Under the pieces are notes generated by a model that made no database searches, had not been told where the DNA came from, and saw only the letters and a program-made list of their open reading frames with translations. This document shows, piece after piece, positions 16,584 through 25,043 of a stretch of 64,000 nt of DNA. The position numbers and the translations under genes are program-made. The stretch covers positions 1 to 64,000 of the forward strand of contig JARFRM010000040.1 of the NCBI GenBank assembly GCA_029287235.1, written 5' to 3'. Origin of the DNA: Thermoanaerobaculales bacterium. Lineage in GTDB: Bacteria; Acidobacteriota; Thermoanaerobaculia; Thermoanaerobaculales; Sulfomarinibacteraceae. The first letter of the stretch is position 1. Every line of letters starts with the position of its first letter.

Positions 16584-19325
16584 GTGGTACGTGAGAAGGG
16601 CGCGAAAATGCGGCCCGACAGCGATGATTCTCAACTGCCAGCCGAGTCGAATCCGGGCATCGACCCCGGGTCGGCGGTTGACGCCGTCACCGGCGGCCGG
16701 GAGGCCCCCGGCACCGAAACCGATTTAAAAGGATTTCACGCCGAGCTTCGCCAGAGAAATCTGCCGATCGTTCTCTGGACCACAGTGGTTTTCAATCCGA
16801 CCTATCTCCTGTGGTCGGTCTTCGACTACTTCCTTTCTCCCGCCACCTGGGGTTTCTTCCTCATCCTTCGGGTCTGCGCAGTCGTGATCACCAGCCTGGT
16901 CACACTGGCCATCTTTCGGCTCAACCTCAGACGGTACTCGTGGGAGGGATTCTGGATCGTCTCTTTCGTTCTCTCCGCCTTCGTCGCGGTGATGCTCCCC
17001 TACTCCGGTGACGATCTCTCCCGATACATCATGGGGTTCGCGGTGATCCTCTTCGGCGCCGGTGTTCTGCCCGTCTGGCCGACTCGATGGGCGCTGACGT
17101 TCAACCTCGCAGCGGCAACGTTCGCGGTGCTCTTCTTCTCCATCACCAGGGAAGCGTCTCAGGTTGCCGCCAGCGATATCGTCACCGGTTTCTTCGTCGT
17201 GTTGACCGCTTTCGGGCTGAGCGTCGTCGCCGCGATGTTCAAATACAACCTCGCTAGACGTGACTACCAGAGTCGCGTCAAACTGGCCGCGGTGGCGCAG
17301 GCGGAGTCCGAAGCGCGACAGAACCTTGCCGAGACGTCTCATGATCTCGAGCGTGCCCTTGAACAGCTCAAGGAGCTCGACCGGCTCAAGAGCAAGTTCT
17401 TTGCAAATATCTCGCACGAGCTCAGAACACCGCTCACGTTGATCCTGGCTCCGGTCGAAGAGCTCGACAGCCGGTTTCGCGACCTTCACGACAAACAGCA
17501 GATTCGCGTCATCCGGCGCAACGCCGAACGATTGCTGGGGCTGATCAACGATCTCCTCGATCTGTCGCGCCTCGATGCAGGCGGCCTTCGTCTAAACCTT
17601 GCGGAACTCGACATCCGATCGGTGGCTGCGGCCGTCCACGAAAACAGCAGTTCCGCGGCGGTCGCCCGTGGGATCGATCTGCAGCTAGATATGGATCCGA
17701 CCGGAAGAGAGATCTGGGGCGATGCCCATCGTCTGGAGATCGTTCTCACAAACCTCGTTTCCAACGCCATCAAGTTCACCCCCGAGGGAGGACGTGTGAC
17801 GATCAGAGTGCAGGATCTGCCGGGAGCTGTCCGGATCGAGGTTACGGACGATGGGCCGGGCATTCCGCCGGATGACCTCGACCACGTCTTCGAACGGTTC
17901 TTCCAGGTCAATCCCACCGACCGCCGCCGCGGGGGCGGCGTCGGGATCGGACTCGCGCTTGCACGTGAGCTCGTCGAGCTCCACGGCGGGAGGATCTCCG
18001 TCAAGAGCGAGCCCGGGGTTCTCACCACATTCGCCGTCGACGTGCCCTATGGGCGAGGGCACATCAACCCCGAAGCGGTGGAGCGGCGGCGGCAACTCGA
18101 GCCCACACCGCCGCTCAAACGCCGCACCGAAGATCTCCTCCCCCCCCCCGTTGAAGTACCGGAGACGCCGCCTCGTGCAGCCGACCTCGCGATGGATCCG
18201 GATCAGGCGGTCGAGCAGGTGTTCTTCGAAGGCGCCCGCCGCCCGCGCATTTTGATTGTGGAGGACCACTCAGAGGTTCGTGATTTCATCAAGAACCTGC
18301 TCGAGCCGAGCTACGACCTGATGACGGCCGCGGACGGGCAGGAGGCGCTTGATCGTGTCAGGAGTGAGCTGCCGGATCTCGTCGTGTCCGACGTGATGAT
18401 GCCCGTGATGAGCGGAACCGACCTCTGCCGGGCCATCAAGAGCGATCCCAGGCTGCACGCGACACCGGTGATTCTCCTGACGGCCCGGGTCGGGTCCGAG
18501 GCCACGCTCGAAGCCTACTCCCACGGTGCCGACGATTTTGTTGCCAAACCATTCCACCCACGGGTGCTGATGGCGAGGATCCGCGCCCAACTCAAGCTGC
18601 GGGCCCTCGGAATCCACCTGGCACAGCAAGAGAAGCTCGCCGGAATCGGGACTCTCGCCGCCGGGATCCTCCATGAGGTGCGGAACCCGGTGAACGCCAT
18701 CGTCAACGCCGGCAAGGTCCTCAAGTCCTCGATGGACAAGGACTCCCCGGAAAGCGATCTCATCGAGGTCATCGTGGACGGCGGACGGAGGATCGAGGTC
18801 ATCACTTCAGCACTGAACACCCACGCCCGCCCGGCCGAGGCGGGTTTCAGCGAGAAATGCGATGTTCGGGAAGGTCTCGACTCGACTCTTCGTCTGTTGA
18901 AGCACAAGATGGACGGGGTCACCGTTCACCGAGAGTACGAGTCCGACCGCCTGGCGAAGGCCCCGGCCGGTCCCCTCAATCAAGTGTTTCTGAATCTTCT
19001 GGACAACGCTCTTCGATCAGGCACGGACACAATCCGGGTGCGTGTGGCCGATGATGGAGACGTCTTGCGGATCAGCGTGGCCGACCACGGACCCGGGGTA
19101 CCGCCCGAGGATGCCATCCGCATCTTTGATCCATTTTTCACAAAACGAGCCGACGGCACCGGAACCGGACTCGGACTCCATCTTTCCAGGCAGATCGTGG
19201 AAGAGTTCGACGGATCGCTGCAATTGGAAAACGAACCGGGAGGGGGAGCGAAATTCGACATCCGGATCCCGGTTTTCGAAACCGAATCCAAGGACCGAAC
19301 CGAGGAGGGGCTCGACCAAGGCTGA
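16584..19325 (+). CDS. Hybrid histidine kinase: TM sensor - HisKA/HATPase - receiver - second HisKA/HATPase (PhcS/PhcR-like fusion)
   Basis: A 913-residue membrane sensor. Residues ~60-220 carry about six transmembrane segments; a short coiled coil leads to kinase 1 (phospho-acceptor H in NISHELRTPLTLIL, ~277; ATP-binding GIGLALARELV). A receiver domain follows ('ILIVEDHSEVRDF', phospho-acceptor D in VSDVMMPVMSG, ~603; KPF). A second kinase core comes after it (GILHEVRNPVNAIVNAG ~695; GTGLGLHLSRQIVEEF). In Ralstonia the separate proteins PhcS (sensor kinase) and PhcR (receiver fused to a kinase core) have just these parts, and PhcB is encoded beside them, as here. GTG 16584 or ATG 16608 are both possible starts. 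Confidence 0.85.
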   Translation: MVREKGAKMRPDSDDSQLPAESNPGIDPGSAVDAVTGGREAPGTETDLKGFHAELRQRNLPIVLWTTVVFNPTYLLWSVFDYFLSPATWGFFLILRVCAVVITSLVTLAIFRLNLRRYSWEGFWIVSFVLSAFVAVMLPYSGDDLSRYIMGFAVILFGAGVLPVWPTRWALTFNLAAATFAVLFFSITREASQVAASDIVTGFFVVLTAFGLSVVAAMFKYNLARRDYQSRVKLAAVAQAESEARQNLAETSHDLERALEQLKELDRLKSKFFANISHELRTPLTLILAPVEELDSRFRDLHDKQQIRVIRRNAERLLGLINDLLDLSRLDAGGLRLNLAELDIRSVAAAVHENSSSAAVARGIDLQLDMDPTGREIWGDAHRLEIVLTNLVSNAIKFTPEGGRVTIRVQDLPGAVRIEVTDDGPGIPPDDLDHVFERFFQVNPTDRRRGGGVGIGLALARELVELHGGRISVKSEPGVLTTFAVDVPYGRGHINPEAVERRRQLEPTPPLKRRTEDLLPPPVEVPETPPRAADLAMDPDQAVEQVFFEGARRPRILIVEDHSEVRDFIKNLLEPSYDLMTAADGQEALDRVRSELPDLVVSDVMMPVMSGTDLCRAIKSDPRLHATPVILLTARVGSEATLEAYSHGADDFVAKPFHPRVLMARIRAQLKLRALGIHLAQQEKLAGIGTLAAGILHEVRNPVNAIVNAGKVLKSSMDKDSPESDLIEVIVDGGRRIEVITSALNTHARPAEAGFSEKCDVREGLDSTLRLLKHKMDGVTVHREYESDRLAKAPAGPLNQVFLNLLDNALRSGTDTIRVRVADDGDVLRISVADHGPGVPPEDAIRIFDPFFTKRADGTGTGLGLHLSRQIVEEFDGSLQLENEPGGGAKFDIRIPVFETESKDRTEEGLDQG

Positions 19326-19364
19326 ACCTGCCGGCCGGTCGCATGTGACAGTAAGGGGGGCACG

Positions 19365-20837
19365 ATGACAAGGTCATACGAGAGGCTCATGGGCTCTCTT
19401 GGACGAGGGATGTTCTTCCGCCCCGAAAGGCAGCGTGTGCGTGAACTGCTGTCGCGCGACGCGCGACCAAAACTCGTGGTTGACGGCCGGCAGTTCCCGC
19501 TCTTCGACATCTCAATGAACGGGTTGTCATTCCTCTTTCCCGACAACTTCCCTGCCTGGGCCGTCGGCGACGAAACCGATGTCGCCCTTCTGCTCCACGA
19601 GGAAGAGGTCTACCACGGCGCCGCACGGGTCGCTCGAATCGAACCGGGTCCGCGAAAGGGTGCGAGGATCGGGCTCGGGCTGGTCGGGGGATTCCTCGAC
19701 CTCCCCGCCATTCGCCGAAAAGACGACGAGCGCCGTCTCGAGCAGGGTCTGCTCCACGGTCCCGGCCCACTTGAATCACGGGTGCCTCACGAGTACCAGG
19801 ATGTCGTCATGAAGATCCTGCATTTCTACCAATTCCATCGCCGCCTGCTCGACGAAACCGAGAATAGGTACCACCTGGAGGGAGCCGATGAATCGGTGAT
19901 CAACAACCTCACGGTGCACGCCGCCGATGCCCTTCGCGGTCCCTACGAGGAGCTTCAGAAGGAAGCTTCCCGAGTCGCGGTTTCGTTCGTCGGAGATCGA
20001 GAGACTCTGCTCGCCGCGAAGGAGTACACCGAAAACGTCCTGGTTCCGGTGACCTTGTGTGCTCCGCTCAACCGACGGGCCTACACAAAACCCCTTGGCT
20101 ACCCGGGAGACTACCAGGTGATGCTCCACTACTACGCGAACTCCTTCGAGGGAGACAGCGTCTTCGCAAAGGTGCTGCACAAGTTCGCGGTCGAGCATCC
20201 CCTGTCCAACGGCGTCCGCACCCGGAAAGACCTCATGATCGAGATGATGAATCATGAACATCAAAGGGTCATCGAGCGAGACGGCGATGACCCTGAGTTC
20301 CGAGTCGCCAACCTGGGATGTGGTCCGGCCCGCGAGATCTCCGACTTCATTTCGACCAACAAAACCTGGCCGGGGCGGGTGCTGTGGACGCTCATCGACC
20401 AGGAGGAGCGGGCGCTCAGTGTCGCCTACCGAACGAGTCAGGCGGAAATCAGCAAGTGGAATTCCGCCGGAGAGCTCTTTCTGTTAAATCTCTCCTTCGT
20501 GCAGTTGCTGAGCGAGGGCGTCCCGCTCCAGGAACCGGGCACTCAGGATTTTGTCTTCTCAACCGGTCTTTTCGACTACATTCGCGAATCTCGCGCCCAA
20601 ACTTTGATTCGCGCCCTCTACGATCTGCTGGCCGATGGAGGTCTGCTGGCCATCGGCAGCGCCCGTGCACCACAGGAGATGTTCTGGAGCGCCGAGTTTC
20701 TGGTTGACTGGACCATCCTCTACCGAACCCGGGATGAGATGCTCCGTCTGGCGGCCCTGCTCCCGGAAAGCGCCGAGGTCGATGTTGTTCTGGAACCTGG
20801 AGAAGCCTACTACTTCCTGACGATTCGCAAGCGCTGA
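19365..20837 (+). CDS. PilZ domain fused to PhcB-like SAM-dependent methyltransferase
   Basis: A 490-residue cytoplasmic protein. Residues ~20-125 look like a c-di-GMP-binding PilZ domain with the RxxxR (RQRVR) and DxSxxG (DISMNG) signatures. Residues ~150-490 match the family annotated as 'extracellular factor 3-hydroxypalmitic acid methyl ester biosynthesis' (Ralstonia PhcB), with 'YTKPLGYPGDYQVM' and the SAM-binding glycine motif 'VANLGCGPAREISDF'. PhcB makes a diffusible fatty-acid methyl ester signal. It begins 40 bases after the hybrid kinase, so the pair is probably one operon. Fusion to PilZ suggests c-di-GMP control of signal synthesis; this is inference. Confidence 0.75.
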   Translation: MTRSYERLMGSLGRGMFFRPERQRVRELLSRDARPKLVVDGRQFPLFDISMNGLSFLFPDNFPAWAVGDETDVALLLHEEEVYHGAARVARIEPGPRKGARIGLGLVGGFLDLPAIRRKDDERRLEQGLLHGPGPLESRVPHEYQDVVMKILHFYQFHRRLLDETENRYHLEGADESVINNLTVHAADALRGPYEELQKEASRVAVSFVGDRETLLAAKEYTENVLVPVTLCAPLNRRAYTKPLGYPGDYQVMLHYYANSFEGDSVFAKVLHKFAVEHPLSNGVRTRKDLMIEMMNHEHQRVIERDGDDPEFRVANLGCGPAREISDFISTNKTWPGRVLWTLIDQEERALSVAYRTSQAEISKWNSAGELFLLNLSFVQLLSEGVPLQEPGTQDFVFSTGLFDYIRESRAQTLIRALYDLLADGGLLAIGSARAPQEMFWSAEFLVDWTILYRTRDEMLRLAALLPESAEVDVVLEPGEAYYFLTIRKR

Positions 20838-20943
20838 AATCGGGAACTCCCGAGCCGGGCCCATACGAGGTCACCGACGGCGTCAGCTCGATGTGCGACT
20901 CGAGGAGTCGGAAGAGAGCCGGGCGCGGCTCACCTCGCCGATC

Positions 20944-21363
20944 TCAGCCGGCGTCCCCGCGCCGAGCAATCGGCGACTCGGGTGGTTCTCTCCTCTCGTC
21001 CAGCAGATGCCGTATCGCGAGATACGGATGGCGCCAGATCATCCGCGGACCGGCAAACCGCATCACCTCGCGCACCCGCTCTCTCTTTTCCGATTCGTAG
21101 CAGTGGATGGGGCAGTTCGTACAAGCGGGCTTCTCACCACCGTAGGGGCAGCGATGGAGCTTGCGGTCGGCATAGTCGGCGAGCTCCGCACACCCATCAC
21201 AGAGCTGCGGGCCGCCGTGGTGGCGGCGGCAGTACATGGCCACCATGGCCCGGACCGTGGTCCGTTCCCGCCGGATGCGCGGTGATTCAGGCGTTGCGAT
21301 CATCGTGTTGTTCAACATCGGGGCGCGCCCCTGCATTGCCACCCGGGACAATGCTGATATCAA
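20944..21363 (-). CDS. YgbA-family nitrous oxide-stimulated promoter protein
   Basis: A 139-residue (or shorter) protein with the pattern of PF11756 (YgbA_NO): 'RIRRERTTVRAMVAMYCRRHH', 'LCDGCAELADYADRKLHRCP', 'EKPACTNCPIHCY', 'REVMRFAGPRMIWRHPYLAI'. Many cysteines suggest metal binding. E. coli ygbA is induced by NO through NsrR and helps growth under nitrosative stress. Starts at 21363, 21318 or 21303 are possible; the conserved part begins at about residue 25. It stands alone between two plus-strand genes, within 6 kb of the HAO-like cytochrome operon. Confidence 0.8.
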   Translation of the reverse strand: MISALSRVAMQGRAPMLNNTMIATPESPRIRRERTTVRAMVAMYCRRHHGGPQLCDGCAELADYADRKLHRCPYGGEKPACTNCPIHCYESEKRERVREVMRFAGPRMIWRHPYLAIRHLLDERREPPESPIARRGDAG

Positions 21364-21478
21364 TTTTCTGAGTCAGCCGCATTTCCACGAAACTCACGCC
21401 GACTTCGAACAGCGGCTCTGCTATCCTCACCTCATCAGAACGGTCCTCGGACCGACACAAAAAAGGGGGAAGGAAACC

Positions 21479-23794
21479 ATGGATAACGCAGCAACGGGGC
21501 GTCTGTTCCGCCTCTTCATGCTGGTCCTCGTGATGGTCGCCATCGGTCTGCCGGCCGGTGCGCAGGAGGCCGCCGAAGAACCGGAGGACGAGGAAAGAGC
21601 CATGCCGGTGGTGATCGAGGAGATCGTCGTCACCGCACAGAGACGCGAAGAGAACATCCAGGACGTTCCGGTCGCGATGACGGCACTGCAGGGCGAGGAC
21701 CTCGAGGCCATTTCCGCTGGCGCTCCCGATGTCCGCGTCCTCTCGGGTCGAGTCCCGAGCCTCGTGATGGAGTCGTCCTTCGGCCGCGCCTTCCCGCGTT
21801 TCTACATCCGCGGTCTCGGCAACCCCGATTTCGACCTCAACGCCTCCCAGCCGGTGTCCATGATGGTCGATGAGGTTGTGCTCGAGAACCCCGTCGTCAA
21901 GGGCATGCCGCTGTTTGACATCGATCGCGTCGAGGTCCTCCGCGGTCCGCATGGCACCCTCTTCGGTCGCAACACCCCGGCCGGCGTGGTCAAGTTCGAG
22001 ACCCGGAGACCGACCCTCGGCGATCCCGGCGGGAACTTCCGCGCCTCCTTCGGCACCTTCAACACCTTTGACGTCAGCGGTGGGGTCAACGTTCCCCTGG
22101 GCGAGAAGGTCGCCATCCGCCTTTCGGCTCTCTACCAGACCCGCAACGACTGGGTCGACAACGACTACGAGGCAGGGCCGGAGGACAAGCTCGGCGGCTA
22201 CACCACCGGCGCCGGTCGGTTCCAACTGCTGTGGGCGCCCTCCGACAACTTCGACGTGTTGGTCAACCTCCACGCATGGGATGTCGACGGCACCGCCCGG
22301 ATCTTCCGCGCCAACATCCTCAAGCCGGGCGGCGGCGGCCTGGTCGACGACTTCCGCCAGGACACGGTCTACCACGACGGGATGAACTCGCAGGTCATCT
22401 CCGCCTACGGTGGATCGCTGCGCTTTGACTGGGACTTCGGCGCCGCCACGCTGACCTCGGTCACCGGCTTCGAGAAGATCGACAACATGCTCAGCCGCGG
22501 TGACATCGACGGCGGCTACGGAGCTTCGTTCATCGGCAACTACGGACCCGGGTTCATCCCCTTCCCGTCGGAGTCGGCGGACGGTATCCCCAACCTCGAT
22601 CAGCTCACCCAGGAGTTCCGGGTCGCCAGCAACGGCAACAAGGTCGTCGACTGGTTGGTGGGCGTCTTCTACTTCAACGAAGATTTCCAGGCCGACACCT
22701 TCAGTTTCGACAGCCTCGCCCCCGGCAACCCGCGGGACGGCTACGCCTTCCAAACCCAGGAAGCCACGTCCTACGCGTTCTTCGGATCCCTCGACTTCCA
22801 CCTCGGCGACAAGTGGGACCTGGTCGCGGGCATCCGCTACACGAGTGACGAAAAGGACTTCACCGCCGAGCGCCCCGATCCGACCTTCCAGCTTCCCACC
22901 ATCCAGCCCATCACCGAGAACACCGATGCCGACAACGTGAGCTGGGACCTCAGTGCAACCTACAAGGCCAACCACAACGTCAATATCTACGGCCGCATCG
23001 CCACCGGCTTCCGCGCCCCGTCCATCCAGGGCCGGATCCTCTTCGCTCCCGACTTCGCCGGTGGGCTCGACCCGGCCACGAACGGGGTTTCGGTGGCCGA
23101 CAGCGAGACGATCATCTCTTTCGAGCTCGGCGCCAAGACCATTCTGGCCCAGAACAAGCTGCGCCTCAACGTCGCCGCCTACACCTTCGAGGTCACCGAC
23201 CAGCAGATCACCGCGGTGGGCGGCGAGTTCAACACCGCCACCCTGCTCAACGCCGCCAAGACCGAGGGCTACGGTCTCGAGGCCGACATCGAGTGGACTC
23301 CCTCGCCCCACTGGCTCATGACCTTCGGAGCGAGCTACAACCCGACCAAAATCAAAGATCCGACTCTGTGGGTCGTGGCCTGCGGCGGGGGCTGCACCGT
23401 GCTCGATCCAACCCAGCCGGATCCCTCCAACCCCGATGCTTTGATCGCGCTCATCGACGGCAACTCACTGCCGCACGCCCCCGACGTCATCTTCAACGGG
23501 ATCATCAACCTACGGTCGGATCCGGTGAACAAGGGTCTTTTCGCCGCCCTCGACTGGGCCTATTACTCCAAAAAGCAGTTCATGCTCTATGAGTCGGCGG
23601 AGTTCCAGGATGACTCGCTCGAGATCGGCCTCCGTCTCGGCTACGCCTGGAACCACGCCAACTACGAAATCGCCCTCTTCAGCCGCAACCTTCTCGATGA
23701 GGAGATCGTCCGCGGCGGCATCGACTTCAACAACCTGACCGGCTTCACCAACGACCCGCGGATCATCGGGCTCGAGTTCGTCGGCCGGTTCTAA
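21479..23794 (+). CDS. TonB-dependent receptor
   Basis: A 771-residue outer-membrane transporter. ATG 21479 follows GGGGGAAGGA and starts a signal peptide ending near LPAGA; the track ORF is 81 codons too long. A TonB-box-like 'IEEIVVTAQRREENIQDVP' leads into a plug domain ('FYIRGLG', 'VEVLRGPHGTLFGRNTPAG') and a ~22-strand barrel ending in 'LEFVGRF' with terminal Phe. The plug resembles the iron-complex/'pesticin receptor' type common in Proteobacteria. Substrate cannot be read from the sequence. Followed by a strong terminator. Confidence 0.88.
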   Translation: MDNAATGRLFRLFMLVLVMVAIGLPAGAQEAAEEPEDEERAMPVVIEEIVVTAQRREENIQDVPVAMTALQGEDLEAISAGAPDVRVLSGRVPSLVMESSFGRAFPRFYIRGLGNPDFDLNASQPVSMMVDEVVLENPVVKGMPLFDIDRVEVLRGPHGTLFGRNTPAGVVKFETRRPTLGDPGGNFRASFGTFNTFDVSGGVNVPLGEKVAIRLSALYQTRNDWVDNDYEAGPEDKLGGYTTGAGRFQLLWAPSDNFDVLVNLHAWDVDGTARIFRANILKPGGGGLVDDFRQDTVYHDGMNSQVISAYGGSLRFDWDFGAATLTSVTGFEKIDNMLSRGDIDGGYGASFIGNYGPGFIPFPSESADGIPNLDQLTQEFRVASNGNKVVDWLVGVFYFNEDFQADTFSFDSLAPGNPRDGYAFQTQEATSYAFFGSLDFHLGDKWDLVAGIRYTSDEKDFTAERPDPTFQLPTIQPITENTDADNVSWDLSATYKANHNVNIYGRIATGFRAPSIQGRILFAPDFAGGLDPATNGVSVADSETIISFELGAKTILAQNKLRLNVAAYTFEVTDQQITAVGGEFNTATLLNAAKTEGYGLEADIEWTPSPHWLMTFGASYNPTKIKDPTLWVVACGGGCTVLDPTQPDPSNPDALIALIDGNSLPHAPDVIFNGIINLRSDPVNKGLFAALDWAYYSKKQFMLYESAEFQDDSLEIGLRLGYAWNHANYEIALFSRNLLDEEIVRGGIDFNNLTGFTNDPRIIGLEFVGRF

Positions 23795-23815
23795 GAATTA
23801 CGCATCACGATTCCG

Positions 23816-23849
23816 GCGCCCACTCTTCGGAGTGGGCGCTTTTGTTTTT
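23816..23849 (+). terminator. Rho-independent terminator after TonB receptor
   Basis: GCGCCCACTC-TTCG-GAGTGGGCGC hairpin with a UUCG tetraloop, followed by TTTTGTTTTT. Confidence 0.92.
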
Positions 23850-23855
23850 CCCTTT

Positions 23856-23940
23856 CTTTTTTCTTGGCCTGCCTTCTCCCTCTTCCTCATACCGTGCTTG
23901 AGTGGGGTGGCAAGAGGGAGAAGGCAGGCCAAGAAAAAAG
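23856..23940. repeat. Perfect 29-bp inverted repeat
   Basis: CTTTTTTCTTGGCCTGCCTT... (29 bases, 23856-23884) is matched exactly by its reverse complement at 23912-23940, with a 27-base loop. It lies between a terminator and the B3/B4 gene. It could be a second, bidirectional terminator or a small element. Confidence 0.85.
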
Positions 23941-23956
23941 GACTACAATTCACTCC

Positions 23957-24595
23957 ATGAGAACCACTTCCTTTGAAATCGACATGCAGCTCGAAGGTTG
24001 GCGCCTCTTCTGGGCGCACCTCGCGATCAAGGACGCGGACACAGCCACCCTCACGGCTCGGCGCGGGCAGGTTGCCGAAACCGCCCGCCGGCGGTTCTCC
24101 GACACCGCCGCCATCAGCGGAGACCCGACCGTGGCCGCGCTCCGCAAGCTCTTTCGGGCCGCCGGATGCGATCCAACCCGCTATCGTCCGGCTTCCGAGG
24201 CGCTGCTTCGCCGTCTCGTCAAGGGTGGCGAGCTGCCGGAGATCTCCCCCCTCGTCGATCTCAACAACTGTCTCTCGGCCGAGCTTGCGGTGCCCTGCTG
24301 CGTCATGGTCGAGGGCTCTTTCAGCGCTCCGCTCACCTGGCGCTCGGGGGTCGAGGGCGAAATCTACGAATCACTGCGCGGTCCCTTCAACCTGGAAGGC
24401 AAGCCGGTGCTCTTCGACCCGGATGGCCCCCTCGACACCCCCATTACCGGCAACGTCAGGGTCAAGGTAGAACCCGACACCGGAAAAGCGTGGCTGGTGG
24501 CCTACATGCCGGCATCGGAGCTCGATCTCGAGACCGCCGGGAACACCATCGACCGCCTCGCCGAGGGCACGGGGATCAAGATCGGAAGGAGTTGA
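23957..24595 (+). CDS. B3/B4 tRNA-binding-domain protein
   Basis: A 212-residue protein beginning at ATG 23957, after the inverted repeat that the longer track ORF runs through. It matches stand-alone B3/B4 domain proteins (named after phenylalanyl-tRNA synthetase beta chain): 'SPLVDLNNCLSAELAVPC' and 'FNLEGKPVLFDPDGP'. Such proteins may edit or bind aminoacyl-tRNA; in most bacteria their role is untested. It appears monocistronic, with repeats downstream. Confidence 0.8.
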   Translation: MRTTSFEIDMQLEGWRLFWAHLAIKDADTATLTARRGQVAETARRRFSDTAAISGDPTVAALRKLFRAAGCDPTRYRPASEALLRRLVKGGELPEISPLVDLNNCLSAELAVPCCVMVEGSFSAPLTWRSGVEGEIYESLRGPFNLEGKPVLFDPDGPLDTPITGNVRVKVEPDTGKAWLVAYMPASELDLETAGNTIDRLAEGTGIKIGRS

Positions 24596-24599
24596 ACCA

Positions 24600-25043
24600 C
24601 AAGGAAGCAAGGAACGCCAGGACATCGCACCGTCGCAAACACGAAGGCTCGAAGACACGGAGGACGTTCGAAGCCATCGCAATTGGAAGTGTGAGAGGCG
24701 TCGATTGAGGGTTGTAGGACTTCGTGGGAGCGCGCTTCCGGCCGGAACGAGCCTGAAGGGCAGGCAGGGATGCCTGCCCCCACAACCATCTCAGTACTTG
24801 CGATCCTCATTGTGGGGCGGGCTTCCAGCCTGCCCTTCAGTGGCCTTCCGGAGCTTCGGACCCGCCTCGAGAACGACCGGGGGGTGACCATGAGAACGAA
24901 GACACCCTCGTCACCGATGGGCCCGATCTCTGCGTTTCAATTGCAATGGTGCGAGGTCTTCGTATCTTCGCGCCTTCGTGGTTGCGACGATGCGACGATG
25001 CGCCGTTGCGATGTCCTTGCGTCCCTTGCGCCCTTGCGGTGAA
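24600..25043. repeat. Intergenic repeat cluster B
   Basis: About 440 bases without a gene. It shows, in order, 'ACATCGCACCGTCGCAAACA', 'GAAGCCATCGCAATTGGAAG', 'CTGAAGGGCAGGCAGGGATG' with its inverted partner 'GGGCGGGCTTCCAGCCTGCC', and 'CTTCCGGAGCTTCGGACCC', then inverted forms of cluster A phrases (CCTTGCGTCCCTTGCGCCCT). The same order recurs at 32.9 and 52.4 kb. Confidence 0.75.

Noticed and set aside
21287-23311. 674-residue minus-strand ORF
   Set aside because: Antisense shadow of the TonB receptor in GC-rich sequence.
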